Positions 50,549-58,293 of a DNA stretch of 64,000 nt are shown piece by piece. Position 1 is the first letter of the stretch. Each line of letters begins with the position of its first letter. Below the pieces are notes generated by a model, which saw nothing but the letters and a program-made list of their open reading frames with translations, did no database searches and was not told where the DNA came from. Origin of the DNA: Planctomycetes bacterium B3_Pla. GTDB taxonomy: Bacteria; Planctomycetota; Phycisphaerae; Sedimentisphaerales; Anaerobacaceae. The stretch lies in contig NJBM01000020.1 of assembly GCA_005223045.1 (NCBI GenBank), positions 39,549 through 103,548 of the forward strand, written 5' to 3'. Made by a program: the position numbers and the translations under genes.

Positions 50549-52978
50549 ATGAAGTGTATATGGGGAATCCCGGCGATGATCAAGAGACTCCTGACGTGCC
50601 GCCCGCTGTTCCTGCTGACGGTGCTTTGCATTTCGGTTCTGCCGGCCGGGGGTTTTGCCCGCGCTGCGGCCGGGGACAGCGCCGCACTGCTCGAACCTGA
50701 ATTACTCGAAGGCCCCTTTGTCGGAACCGATGAGATTATCTTCACCGTCCGCTCGGTGGGCAAGGACGGCCACTGGTATGCGAATTTCGGATACTGGAGT
50801 TCCAACGCCGATCGGATGATGTACGGCAGAGACGGTAGCCGGCTTTGCGCCTTGAATCTGCGGACCGGACAGCGCCGCGACATTCTGAACGACGAAGGCG
50901 GCACGATCCGCGATCCCCACGTGCATTATGACGGCGAGAAGATACTGTTCTCGTATCGCAAGACCGGTTCGATATATTTCCATCTCTACGAAATCAACGC
51001 CGACGGCACGCACCTGCGCCAGTTGACCGACGGGGCCTTCGACGACCTGGAGCCGATATACCTGCCCGACGGCGGGATCATGTTCTGTTCCTCGCGCTGC
51101 AAGCGCTGGGTCAATTGCTGGTTCACGCAGGTCGCCGTCCTCTACCGCTGCGACGCTGACGGCGGCAACATGCGAATCCTCTCGGCCAATATCGAACAGG
51201 ACAACACCCCGTGGATGCTCCCCGACGGCCGCGTCCTCTACACCCGCTGGGAATACGTCGATCGCAGCCGTGTCCAGTACCATCATCTCTGGTCGATGAA
51301 TCCCGACGGCACCGGGCAGATGATCTATTACGGCAACATGCACCCGAAAACCGTGATGATCGACGCCAAGCCTATTCCGGGCACGGGAGCCGTCGTCTCG
51401 GTCTTCTCGCCCGGTCACGGCAGGAGGGAACACGCCGGGGCGATTACCATCGTCAATCCCAAGCGCGGACCCGACGAGCTGTCTTATGCCCGGACGCTCA
51501 ACAGGAAGGACGAATTTCGATTTCGCGATCCCTATCCGCTCTCGGCCGATTGCATCCTGGCGGCTCACGCCCGGGACATTGTACTGATGAACGGACAGGG
51601 CCGGACGCGCACAATCCATTCGCTCGGCGCCGAACATAAAGACTACTGGCTGCACGAACCGCGGCCTCTGCGCCGGCGCAAGCGCGAACCGGTAATTCCG
51701 TCGCGCACGAGTACGGGGTCGAAAACCGGGCGTCTGATCCTGGCCGATGTCACCCATGGTCGCAACATGGCGGGCGTCAAGCGGGGTCAGATCAAGAAAC
51801 TGCTCGTCATGGAGACCCTCCCTAAACCGATCAACCATTCCGGCACTATGGAGCCTATCAGCCTGGGAGGCACATTCACACTGCCTCGCATACTCGGCAC
51901 CGTCCCGGTCGAGCCGGACGGCTCGGCGTACATGGAGCTGCCCGCCTTGCGCAGTCTGTTCTTCGTGGCGTTGGATGAAAACGATTTGTCGGTCAAGCGG
52001 ATGCAGAGTTTCCTTACGGTCATGCCCGGCGAGGTAACCAGTTGCGCCGGGTGTCACGAGAACCGAACCGATGCCGCCCGCGACAAACCCGGCGCCACGC
52101 TCATGGCAATGCGAAGGCAACCCAGCAAGATCGAGCCGATCGCCGGAATCCCGGAGGTGTTCGATTTCCCCCGTGACATACAGCCCATCCTCGACAAGCA
52201 TTGCACAGCCTGTCACAATTACGACAAACGCGAGGGCGGTCTGGTGTTGACCGGTGACCGCAGCCCGATATATTCTCATTCCTACGTAACTTTGCTCGGC
52301 CGCTATGTCAGTCACGGCAAAGATGCGGTAGGCAACCTGCCGCCCCGCAGGATCGGCGCCTCGGCCAGCCGGCTGATGAAGCTTATTGACGGCAGCCATT
52401 ATCAGGCCAAACTCAGCGCCCGCGAGATAGATTATGTCCGCTACTGGATCGAATCCGGCGCCCCCTATGCCGGCACGTACGCGGCCCTGGGAACCGGTAT
52501 GATTAACTTGCAGGGGCGTGATGGGGATTTGTTCGTCAAGAAGAGCGAGGCGATGGCCCGGCGTTGTGCGAGTTGTCACCCGAAGGAATTTCCCGTCCAC
52601 CTGGAATTACGGTACAATTTGACCAGGCCGGAACAATCGTTAGTATTGCTGGCTCCTCTGGCCGAAGAAGCGGGAGGATACGCCTTGTGCAAATCCAAAT
52701 CGTCCGGGCCAGGCGACAGCAACGACGTTGGTGTTTTCATCGATACCGACGATCCGGATTATCAGGAAGTGCTGGCCGACATTTACGACTTGAAAGATGA
52801 TCTGGACCGGCGCAAACGGTTCGATATGCCCGATTTCCGGCCCGACGAACATTACGTCCGCGAGATGAAAAAGTACGGCATACTACCGGCTGACTGCAAC
52901 CCGAATACCGACCCGCTCGACGCGTATGCCCTCGATCGGGCCTATTGGAAATCGCTGTGGTATCACCCTACGAACTAA
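50549..52978 (+). CDS. HzsA-related exported multiheme protein
   Basis: An 809-residue exported protein related to the alpha subunit of hydrazine synthase. The start at 50549 has AGGAG 7 nt upstream and begins a signal region (RPLFLLTVLCISVLPAGGFARA). A TolB/PD40-like beta-propeller follows (INADGTHLRQLTDGAFDDLEP, LPDGGIMFCSSRCKRW, SMNPDGTGQMIYYG). Three c-type heme motifs are then visible: CAGCH (near 499), CTACH (552) and CASCH (673). The middle motif lies in a FPRDIQPILDKHCTACH segment, typical of planctomycete cytochromes. No other hydrazine synthase subunit or anammox gene is nearby, so hydrazine synthesis should not be assumed. A periplasmic redox role is likely. Confidence 0.83.
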   Translation: MKCIWGIPAMIKRLLTCRPLFLLTVLCISVLPAGGFARAAAGDSAALLEPELLEGPFVGTDEIIFTVRSVGKDGHWYANFGYWSSNADRMMYGRDGSRLCALNLRTGQRRDILNDEGGTIRDPHVHYDGEKILFSYRKTGSIYFHLYEINADGTHLRQLTDGAFDDLEPIYLPDGGIMFCSSRCKRWVNCWFTQVAVLYRCDADGGNMRILSANIEQDNTPWMLPDGRVLYTRWEYVDRSRVQYHHLWSMNPDGTGQMIYYGNMHPKTVMIDAKPIPGTGAVVSVFSPGHGRREHAGAITIVNPKRGPDELSYARTLNRKDEFRFRDPYPLSADCILAAHARDIVLMNGQGRTRTIHSLGAEHKDYWLHEPRPLRRRKREPVIPSRTSTGSKTGRLILADVTHGRNMAGVKRGQIKKLLVMETLPKPINHSGTMEPISLGGTFTLPRILGTVPVEPDGSAYMELPALRSLFFVALDENDLSVKRMQSFLTVMPGEVTSCAGCHENRTDAARDKPGATLMAMRRQPSKIEPIAGIPEVFDFPRDIQPILDKHCTACHNYDKREGGLVLTGDRSPIYSHSYVTLLGRYVSHGKDAVGNLPPRRIGASASRLMKLIDGSHYQAKLSAREIDYVRYWIESGAPYAGTYAALGTGMINLQGRDGDLFVKKSEAMARRCASCHPKEFPVHLELRYNLTRPEQSLVLLAPLAEEAGGYALCKSKSSGPGDSNDVGVFIDTDDPDYQEVLADIYDLKDDLDRRKRFDMPDFRPDEHYVREMKKYGILPADCNPNTDPLDAYALDRAYWKSLWYHPTN

Positions 52979-53092
52979 GAGTTGCCTCAAGAAATATCCG
53001 CTGCTGGGGAATATGGACTAATATGGTGTAAAAGTGGAGGGGTTGGGTGGGAATTTGCCTCGTCAAAACCCGAATCCAGGCACAATGTGACT

Positions 53093-54337
53093 ATGAAAGA
53101 ATCTTACGCTGACAACGCACCCGGCTCTGCCGATACTGATCGCAGCCCCACTATCGTCAACAGCGTTCTGCCGCGCACGCCTTTCGAGCTTGATGCTTCT
53201 CGTCCATTGGTTTATTGGGCATCGGGAGACGATCCTTACAACAATACACGACAGGCCCTATCGAACGTTGACTTGTCAGCCTCTAAGGGCAAACGTGTGC
53301 TGCTCAAGCCCAACGTTGGTCGAAACGCCGAGGCTCAAACAGGTGTCACAACGCATCCTCAGGTCGTCGCCGCAGCGATTGACGCCTTCAGAGAATCCGG
53401 CGCCGACGTTGCCGTAGGTGAAAGCCCGATAGCAGGCGTTACAATGTCGGAGGCCTTTGAGAACAGCGGTATTGCCGCCGTTGCCAAAAAGCGGATTTGC
53501 CCGTTGATCGATATGGATGTGCGTCCGTATGTGACGTATGAGATTCCCGATGGCGTCGCAATTAAATTACTTAAGGTGTGCAGGGAGATTTCAGAATACG
53601 ACATTATTGTTTCAATTCCGGTGATGAAAACGCACATGCACACGGGCGTGACCCTGTCTGTCAAGAACATGAAGGGATGTTTGTGGCGGCGGTCCAAAGT
53701 GGAATTTCACATGCTCTCACAGCTTCCCGGACGCGAGGAAAAACCGTTGGATATAGCTATTGCCGATATGTCCTCGGTTCTGCGTCCGCACCTATCCATC
53801 ATTGATGGAACAATCGGCATGGAAGGTCTGGGGCCGAGTGCCGGCACGCCTAAGCCGCTGGGCGTGGTGGTGGTTGGCGTCGATGCCTTTGCGGCCGATT
53901 CGGTCGCATGCGCCATCATGGGAATCTCCGCCCATGATGTGCCGCATCTGCGAATGGGCGCCGGGAGGGGACATGGTGTAATTGAGCCGGATTCGATTGA
54001 TGTAATTCCTGAAAACTTCAAGAAAGTCCTGGATCCTTTCGCCCGGCCTCCTGAGAAGCTATCAATAGAATTCTCAGGATTCAATATTTTAGATCAGCAA
54101 TCCTGCAGTGCATGTCAATCGACATTACTAATGTTCTTGAGAAGATATGGAAAGCAACTGCGCGAAAAAGCATCGGATAACGAGGATATTACTGTCGCTA
54201 TCGGCAAAGGTCACGAGGAGCTGCCGGAGGGCACTCTATGCGTAGGCAACTGTACCGCCAAGCATAAAAACTGTGGAATATTCGTTTCCGGCTGTCCGCC
54301 GGTGCCAAGCGAGATACTGTCAAGGTTCTATTTATGA
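53093..54337 (+). CDS. DUF362 domain protein with C-terminal cysteine clusters
   Basis: About 414 residues. The DUF362 core is visible: KGKRVLLKPNVGRNAEAQTGVTTHP, VAVGESPIAGVTMSEAF, SIPVMKTHMHTGVTLSVKNMKG, LSIIDGTIGMEGLGPSAG and DAFAADSVACAIMG. The C-terminal 100 residues add Cys groups CSAC (near 337-340), then C-x3-C-x6-C-x6-C in CVGNCTAKHKNCG and SGCPP, which could bind an Fe-S cluster. The ATG at 53093 is chosen because upstream codons lack protein-like features; the ribosome site is weak. It lies 114 bp after the HzsA-related gene in the same direction. The function of DUF362 is unsettled. Confidence 0.8.
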   Translation: MKESYADNAPGSADTDRSPTIVNSVLPRTPFELDASRPLVYWASGDDPYNNTRQALSNVDLSASKGKRVLLKPNVGRNAEAQTGVTTHPQVVAAAIDAFRESGADVAVGESPIAGVTMSEAFENSGIAAVAKKRICPLIDMDVRPYVTYEIPDGVAIKLLKVCREISEYDIIVSIPVMKTHMHTGVTLSVKNMKGCLWRRSKVEFHMLSQLPGREEKPLDIAIADMSSVLRPHLSIIDGTIGMEGLGPSAGTPKPLGVVVVGVDAFAADSVACAIMGISAHDVPHLRMGAGRGHGVIEPDSIDVIPENFKKVLDPFARPPEKLSIEFSGFNILDQQSCSACQSTLLMFLRRYGKQLREKASDNEDITVAIGKGHEELPEGTLCVGNCTAKHKNCGIFVSGCPPVPSEILSRFYL

Positions 54338-54366
54338 GCTTTGAGATAGTGTCTTATACGCAGTCG

Positions 54367-54494
54367 GTAGGGTGCGATGAATCGCACCAATTACGGAGTA
54401 ACAGATACGTCGCGGACTGTCGTGACATACTCATGCGGAAAAATCGGAAACCTTCTGCTTTTGAATCAAAGCGTTGCGAAGTATCGCACCCTAC
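54367..54494. mobile_element. 128-bp candidate MITE with 12-bp terminal inverted repeats
   Basis: The ends are GTAGGGTGCGAT (54367-54378) and its exact complement ATCGCACCCTAC (54483-54494). Both ends are part of larger palindromes (GGTGCGATGAATCGCACC at 54371-54388, and a degenerate copy at 54473-54491). The interior has no gene. The same palindrome recurs at 56786, 56821, 56901 and 58270. A non-autonomous transposable element or REP-like unit is likely. The rest of the 250-bp gap between the DUF362 and GH31 genes shows nothing else. Confidence 0.55.
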
Positions 54495-54587
54495 ATGCTT
54501 ATCTAAAGCAGATTTCTCCACTGCACGTTCCTATGGGACGCTTCGGTCGAAATGACAGGTGTTTTCTACGCAGGTTAATCAGTTGGA

Positions 54588-56747
54588 TCATTGGCTCATG
54601 AACTTCCAAGACACCTTTCTATATCGGGATTGCCATTTATTATTTGAAGTAGATGAACTGCCGGTCAGTTTTCCATTGCTTTTCTTGACGCTCAGTTCCG
54701 TTACTGCGAAGATACCTTTTTCGTAATCAAACGTTTGGCCATCGTCATCATACAGCAAATAAGTGTTTTCCTTCCGGCCGTAGTGACGGACCTCCAGATC
54801 GATAGTCCCTTTTGCGCCGGCTATGTTGTTTACCGAAGGCATCATCGGTACGATTCCGCCGTCTTTCACGAACAGGGGGATTTGCTCAAGTCTTGTTTCA
54901 ATCGTGATGGTCTCACCATTTCCGACGATTTTGCCGGTGTAGAAGTCGTACCAGTTTCCTCGTGGCAACACTACCTTACGACGTTTCTGCCCGGCAAATA
55001 CCGGCGCGACCAGTATTGACGGTCCCATCATGTATTGATCCGTCGTTTCCAGGCGCATCGTCTCTGCATACGGATTGTCTTCGCCATGCAGCTTGCCGGC
55101 AATGATTTCTTCCGAGTGATCGAAGCCGGTCTCCAGCACCATTGCTCTAAACGGCGGGATGCCTCTTTGATTGTAATCATAAAACGCCGTGTAAATATAT
55201 GGAAGCAGGCGCGTTCGCAACCTGATGACATCCCGAACCAGGTCTGTTACCTTGGGGAAACTCCACGGTTTTTTGCCTGACGACCAGGCATTGAGCTGAA
55301 CCATCGGAGAGAAACAGACCGATTGAAAACGCCGGAGCCACTCCTCATCCGATCTCGCACTGCGAATCTCGGGCGTCCAGAGCACGCCTGCCAGCGAGCA
55401 ATTCACTAAGGCGGTGACATATCCCCGGTGGTCGTAATAGTCGCTGTATATCACGAATCCCGAAGGACTCGCCGCTCCGTTTGAACTTCTCACCAGTCCG
55501 TAAGTTCGCTTATTCATTTCACGAAAGCGCTGCATGAACATGTTCTGAATCATCAGGCCGTACAACTGACGAATCTGCACGGCACTGTGGCCGGATGGAA
55601 AGGAGGCGTGGTCGGGCCAGAGCCAGACATCGTAGCCGTCCACTTCGTCGAATTTGTAGCCGCTGACGCCGATATCCAGGTGGTTTTTCTGGTGGTGATC
55701 GAGCAATATTTTCCTGGCGGTCTCCAGCGTATAGTCCGGCACCTCGCCGAGCCAGACCGTGTGGCTTCCAGTATAAGGCTTCATCGCCTGTGAGATGGTC
55801 GATGTCGGAGCGAGATAAGGATTCTCCCAAAGGTTGACTCTGATGCCTTTCTCGGACAATTGCTTCAGGAAGCGTTTCGGCTCGGGGAAACGCGTTTTGT
55901 CCCATTCGAAGGAGCAGGGATAGGCAAAGCTTTGCCAGCCCGGTTCGAGCCCAATCACATCGAGTGGAAAATCATACTTTTCAAAATCGGCGACTTCCTT
56001 GAGCACATCGGAATCTGAGCTTCGAGTATGCATCCGATGCCAGAATCCCAGACCCCAGCGGGGGGGCAAAACACCGCCGCCGCAATAAAGATTGTACCGC
56101 CTCACGGCTTCGAGAGGATTGCCGCCGCCGAAGACATAAACTTCCAACCCCTGGCCGTTGACGCTGACTTCGACGGCGTCGGAAACAGGTCGGGCGCTCC
56201 ATTTCGAGCCGCCGGTCGTTCTGTCGATATATGGCGGCAGCTTGCTGTCTTTGCGATTGCCGATGCCGACATAAAAGGAAGGCCTCCGGGCCGTTGAGAC
56301 AAAAACGCCGTAACCTTTACTTGAAACATAGAAGGGCACCGGAGCGTGAGTGTAGCCCTTAACGCCGCCGTAATGATCGACTTTGAGATGGTAAACATTG
56401 CTGCGACGGTTGATGCCCTTGAACTCAAGTCCAAGGCCGTAGATCTTCTCAGATTCTTCCAGCGGCAATCTGACGGACGTGCCGGATGCGTTGATCTGTC
56501 CGCGGGCCGTATTTCGCTCAAAGGGAAATTTAGCGTCCCCCATATCGGAAAGGGCCTTTAGCTTCGGCGGCCCGGCGTAATCGATGGACGCCAGCTCCTT
56601 TTTGCCGATGGACGCTTTCCAAACACCGGCTGCCATTTTTTCCCACTGGAGAATATCCATAGAAGAAATGGATGTGATATCCGATCCCGCCCGGACAGCA
56701 CCGGGGCAGACAACCAACAAAATCATTGACCATTTAGCTGTGTTCAT
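54588..56747 (-). CDS. exported glycoside hydrolase family 31 enzyme
   Basis: A 719-residue exported retaining alpha-glycosidase (signal MILLVVCPGAVRAG). GH31 structure is evident: an N-terminal beta-sandwich with EKIYGLGLEFKGINRR, the barrel with PPRWGLGFWHRM, LDVIGLEPGWQ, and the nucleophile region GYKFDEVDGYD (D367). SDYYDHRGY carries a candidate acid/base Asp, and GPSILVAPVFAGQKRRKVVLPRGNWYDFYTG marks the proximal C-terminal domain. Specificity (alpha-glucosidase, alpha-xylosidase or other) cannot be fixed by eye. It pairs with GH10 (next upstream, same strand), consistent with hemicellulose use, and copies of one palindromic repeat lie on both sides. Confidence 0.9.
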   Translation of the reverse strand: MNTAKWSMILLVVCPGAVRAGSDITSISSMDILQWEKMAAGVWKASIGKKELASIDYAGPPKLKALSDMGDAKFPFERNTARGQINASGTSVRLPLEESEKIYGLGLEFKGINRRSNVYHLKVDHYGGVKGYTHAPVPFYVSSKGYGVFVSTARRPSFYVGIGNRKDSKLPPYIDRTTGGSKWSARPVSDAVEVSVNGQGLEVYVFGGGNPLEAVRRYNLYCGGGVLPPRWGLGFWHRMHTRSSDSDVLKEVADFEKYDFPLDVIGLEPGWQSFAYPCSFEWDKTRFPEPKRFLKQLSEKGIRVNLWENPYLAPTSTISQAMKPYTGSHTVWLGEVPDYTLETARKILLDHHQKNHLDIGVSGYKFDEVDGYDVWLWPDHASFPSGHSAVQIRQLYGLMIQNMFMQRFREMNKRTYGLVRSSNGAASPSGFVIYSDYYDHRGYVTALVNCSLAGVLWTPEIRSARSDEEWLRRFQSVCFSPMVQLNAWSSGKKPWSFPKVTDLVRDVIRLRTRLLPYIYTAFYDYNQRGIPPFRAMVLETGFDHSEEIIAGKLHGEDNPYAETMRLETTDQYMMGPSILVAPVFAGQKRRKVVLPRGNWYDFYTGKIVGNGETITIETRLEQIPLFVKDGGIVPMMPSVNNIAGAKGTIDLEVRHYGRKENTYLLYDDDGQTFDYEKGIFAVTELSVKKSNGKLTGSSSTSNNKWQSRYRKVSWKFMSQ

Positions 56748-56785
56748 AGAAGGTCATCCGATATATGTCATCGTTAGCCATAATC

Positions 56786-56807
56786 GGTGCGATTCATCGC
56801 ACCCTAC
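56786..56807 (-). repeat. palindromic repeat copy (reverse orientation)
   Basis: GGTGCGATTCATCGCACC followed by CTAC, the reverse orientation of the copy at 54367. It lies in the 187-bp gap between the GH31 and GH10 genes. Confidence 0.6.
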
Positions 56808-56820
56808 ACACCTGAACCAA

Positions 56821-56982
56821 GTAGTGTGCGATATTTCGCACAACTTACCTGGCACTACTCGAAGCGGACGGTCACTTTCCCCTTTTCCTTGCCAAGCCAT
56901 GTAGGGTGCGATGAATCGCACCACTTACCTTGCGCTACTCGAAGCGGACAGTCACTCGTCCCTTTTCCCTGCTAAGTGACAC
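56821..56982. repeat. tandem duplication: palindrome plus GH10 3' end
   Basis: Two direct units of about 80 bp. Each starts with a palindrome copy (56821-56844 and 56901-56922), continues with an ACTTACCT-NGC-CTACTCGAAGCGG stretch, and ends in CTT-rich sequence. The second unit is the genuine 3' end of the GH10 gene (…VTVRFE, stop). The first, read on the minus strand, encodes WLGKEKGKVTVRFE and a stop, a diverged extra copy of the same C-terminus. Confidence 0.65.
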
Positions 56983-58197
56983 CTGCCGCCTCTGTTCCCC
57001 GCACGTCACGGCATACCTGCCGTAGAAGGCGCGGGTTCGACATTGACCGTTTACGTCAGTTTTGCCCTCCCAGTCGGTCCACCATTGTTTGAACACGAGG
57101 TCGCGATACACTCCGGCTGCCGGCGTGGGCGTCCAATCCCGACGGTAGAGTGAGGACTGCCTAATCCAGTTGGCGCCCTCCCAGAAACCCCACATGAGAA
57201 TTCCATCGACGGCCGGATGAGCAAAGCAGATTCGATAGTAGTCCGCCAGCGCCTTTGCCTTGGCCTGCTCCTGCTGCTCGGTCAGCTTCAAGTCTCGGCG
57301 TCGCATAAATCGTGATCGCTGGCCCGGCATGTTGAACTCAGTCACACGAATCGGTAGCCCGATCTTACCCAGTTCGTTGAGGGCGTGATGCAATACCTCG
57401 CGGTCAAAGGACTCTCCGTGCAGATGCCCTTGCACGCCGATTCCACCCAAAGGCGTGCCCTGTTCGAGCAGCCCGCGAATGTGTTTGATGTAATCGTCCA
57501 GCCGGTTGCCTGTCAGAATATCATAGTCGTTGACGAAAAGCCTGGCCTCCGGGTCAGCCTCTTTGAACCAATCCGCCATATTCTTGGTAATGCCCGGTCC
57601 CAGGCGGTCCTGGTAGTAGTTGGCGTGGATCATCTCATTGTTGAGGTCATATTCTGCGAACCGGCCCCGGTAGCGACGTCCGATGTCCATCGCCCGGTTC
57701 TTCAGGACTTCGCGCAGATCGTCGTTATTCAACTGCTTCACCCAATCCTGGACTCGCCCGGGAACGCCCCAGAATACACAATGTCCTCGTAGTGGGATAT
57801 CATGCTCCCTGGTCCACGCGAGCATAGCATCCACAACGCTGTAATTAACGTTCCCCCGCCGGCGCTCCATGTCATGCCACTTCAGCGCGTTTTCGGTCAC
57901 AGCGGCATTAAAGTTGGCCAGGAACGTTTGCTCGTACCGGCGCTGGTCTTCTGCACTAAGCCGGCCGCTGAATGCTCCCGAAGACAGAGCAGCGCCGAAC
58001 CAGAACTCATGCCGCAACTGTTCGACGCGCACCGCCGCTCCCGGTTTGGCCCTTACAATCAGCTCCCCCATCCGATGCTGCCGGATCCGTACCTCAATCG
58101 CTTCCGGTCCAAGCTCACCTGACGCCTCCGCCCCAAAGGCCATGCCGACCACACCGAAAAAGCACGCCAAGCTAACCAAAACACTATGTCGCTTCAT
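56935..58197 (-). CDS. exported GH10 endo-1,4-beta-xylanase
   Basis: A 420-residue exported enzyme that cleaves xylan with retention. The second ATG (58197) is chosen because AAAGGA is correctly spaced for it; the first ATG at 58203 is too close. After a signal peptide, GH10 landmarks are NAVTENALKWHDMERRRG, GHCVFWG (His and Trp of the -1 subsite), the acid/base in YDLNNEMIH (E188), NDYDIL, GIGVQGHLH and the nucleophile in RVTEFNMPG (E287). The final residues VTVRFE also occur in a duplicate outside the gene. It is probably co-regulated with GH31. Confidence 0.92.
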   Translation of the reverse strand: MKRHSVLVSLACFFGVVGMAFGAEASGELGPEAIEVRIRQHRMGELIVRAKPGAAVRVEQLRHEFWFGAALSSGAFSGRLSAEDQRRYEQTFLANFNAAVTENALKWHDMERRRGNVNYSVVDAMLAWTREHDIPLRGHCVFWGVPGRVQDWVKQLNNDDLREVLKNRAMDIGRRYRGRFAEYDLNNEMIHANYYQDRLGPGITKNMADWFKEADPEARLFVNDYDILTGNRLDDYIKHIRGLLEQGTPLGGIGVQGHLHGESFDREVLHHALNELGKIGLPIRVTEFNMPGQRSRFMRRRDLKLTEQQEQAKAKALADYYRICFAHPAVDGILMWGFWEGANWIRQSSLYRRDWTPTPAAGVYRDLVFKQWWTDWEGKTDVNGQCRTRAFYGRYAVTCGEQRRQVSLSREKGRVTVRFE

Positions 58198-58269
58198 TTT
58201 CATGTCCTTTCACATACTTATCGGTGTGCCACAGTCCGCAACTCGTTGCACATGCAGTTTCGTCGCGAT

Positions 58270-58291
58270 GTAGGGTGTGATATTTCGCACC
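58270..58291 (+). repeat. palindromic repeat copy
   Basis: GTAGGGTGTGATATTTCGCACC, another copy of the repeat at 54367, placed 3 bp from the ileS stop codon region and upstream of the GH10 gene. Confidence 0.6.
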
Positions 58292-58293
58292 AT

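Noticed and set aside
50702..52600. 632-codon open frame on the minus strand
   Set aside because: It lies wholly inside the HzsA-related gene; the composition is the typical shadow of a GC-biased coding strand and it has no recognisable domain.
50549..52978. Anammox hydrazine synthesis locus
   Set aside because: Only an HzsA-related protein is present; no HzsB/C, hydrazine dehydrogenase or nitrite reductase genes are nearby.
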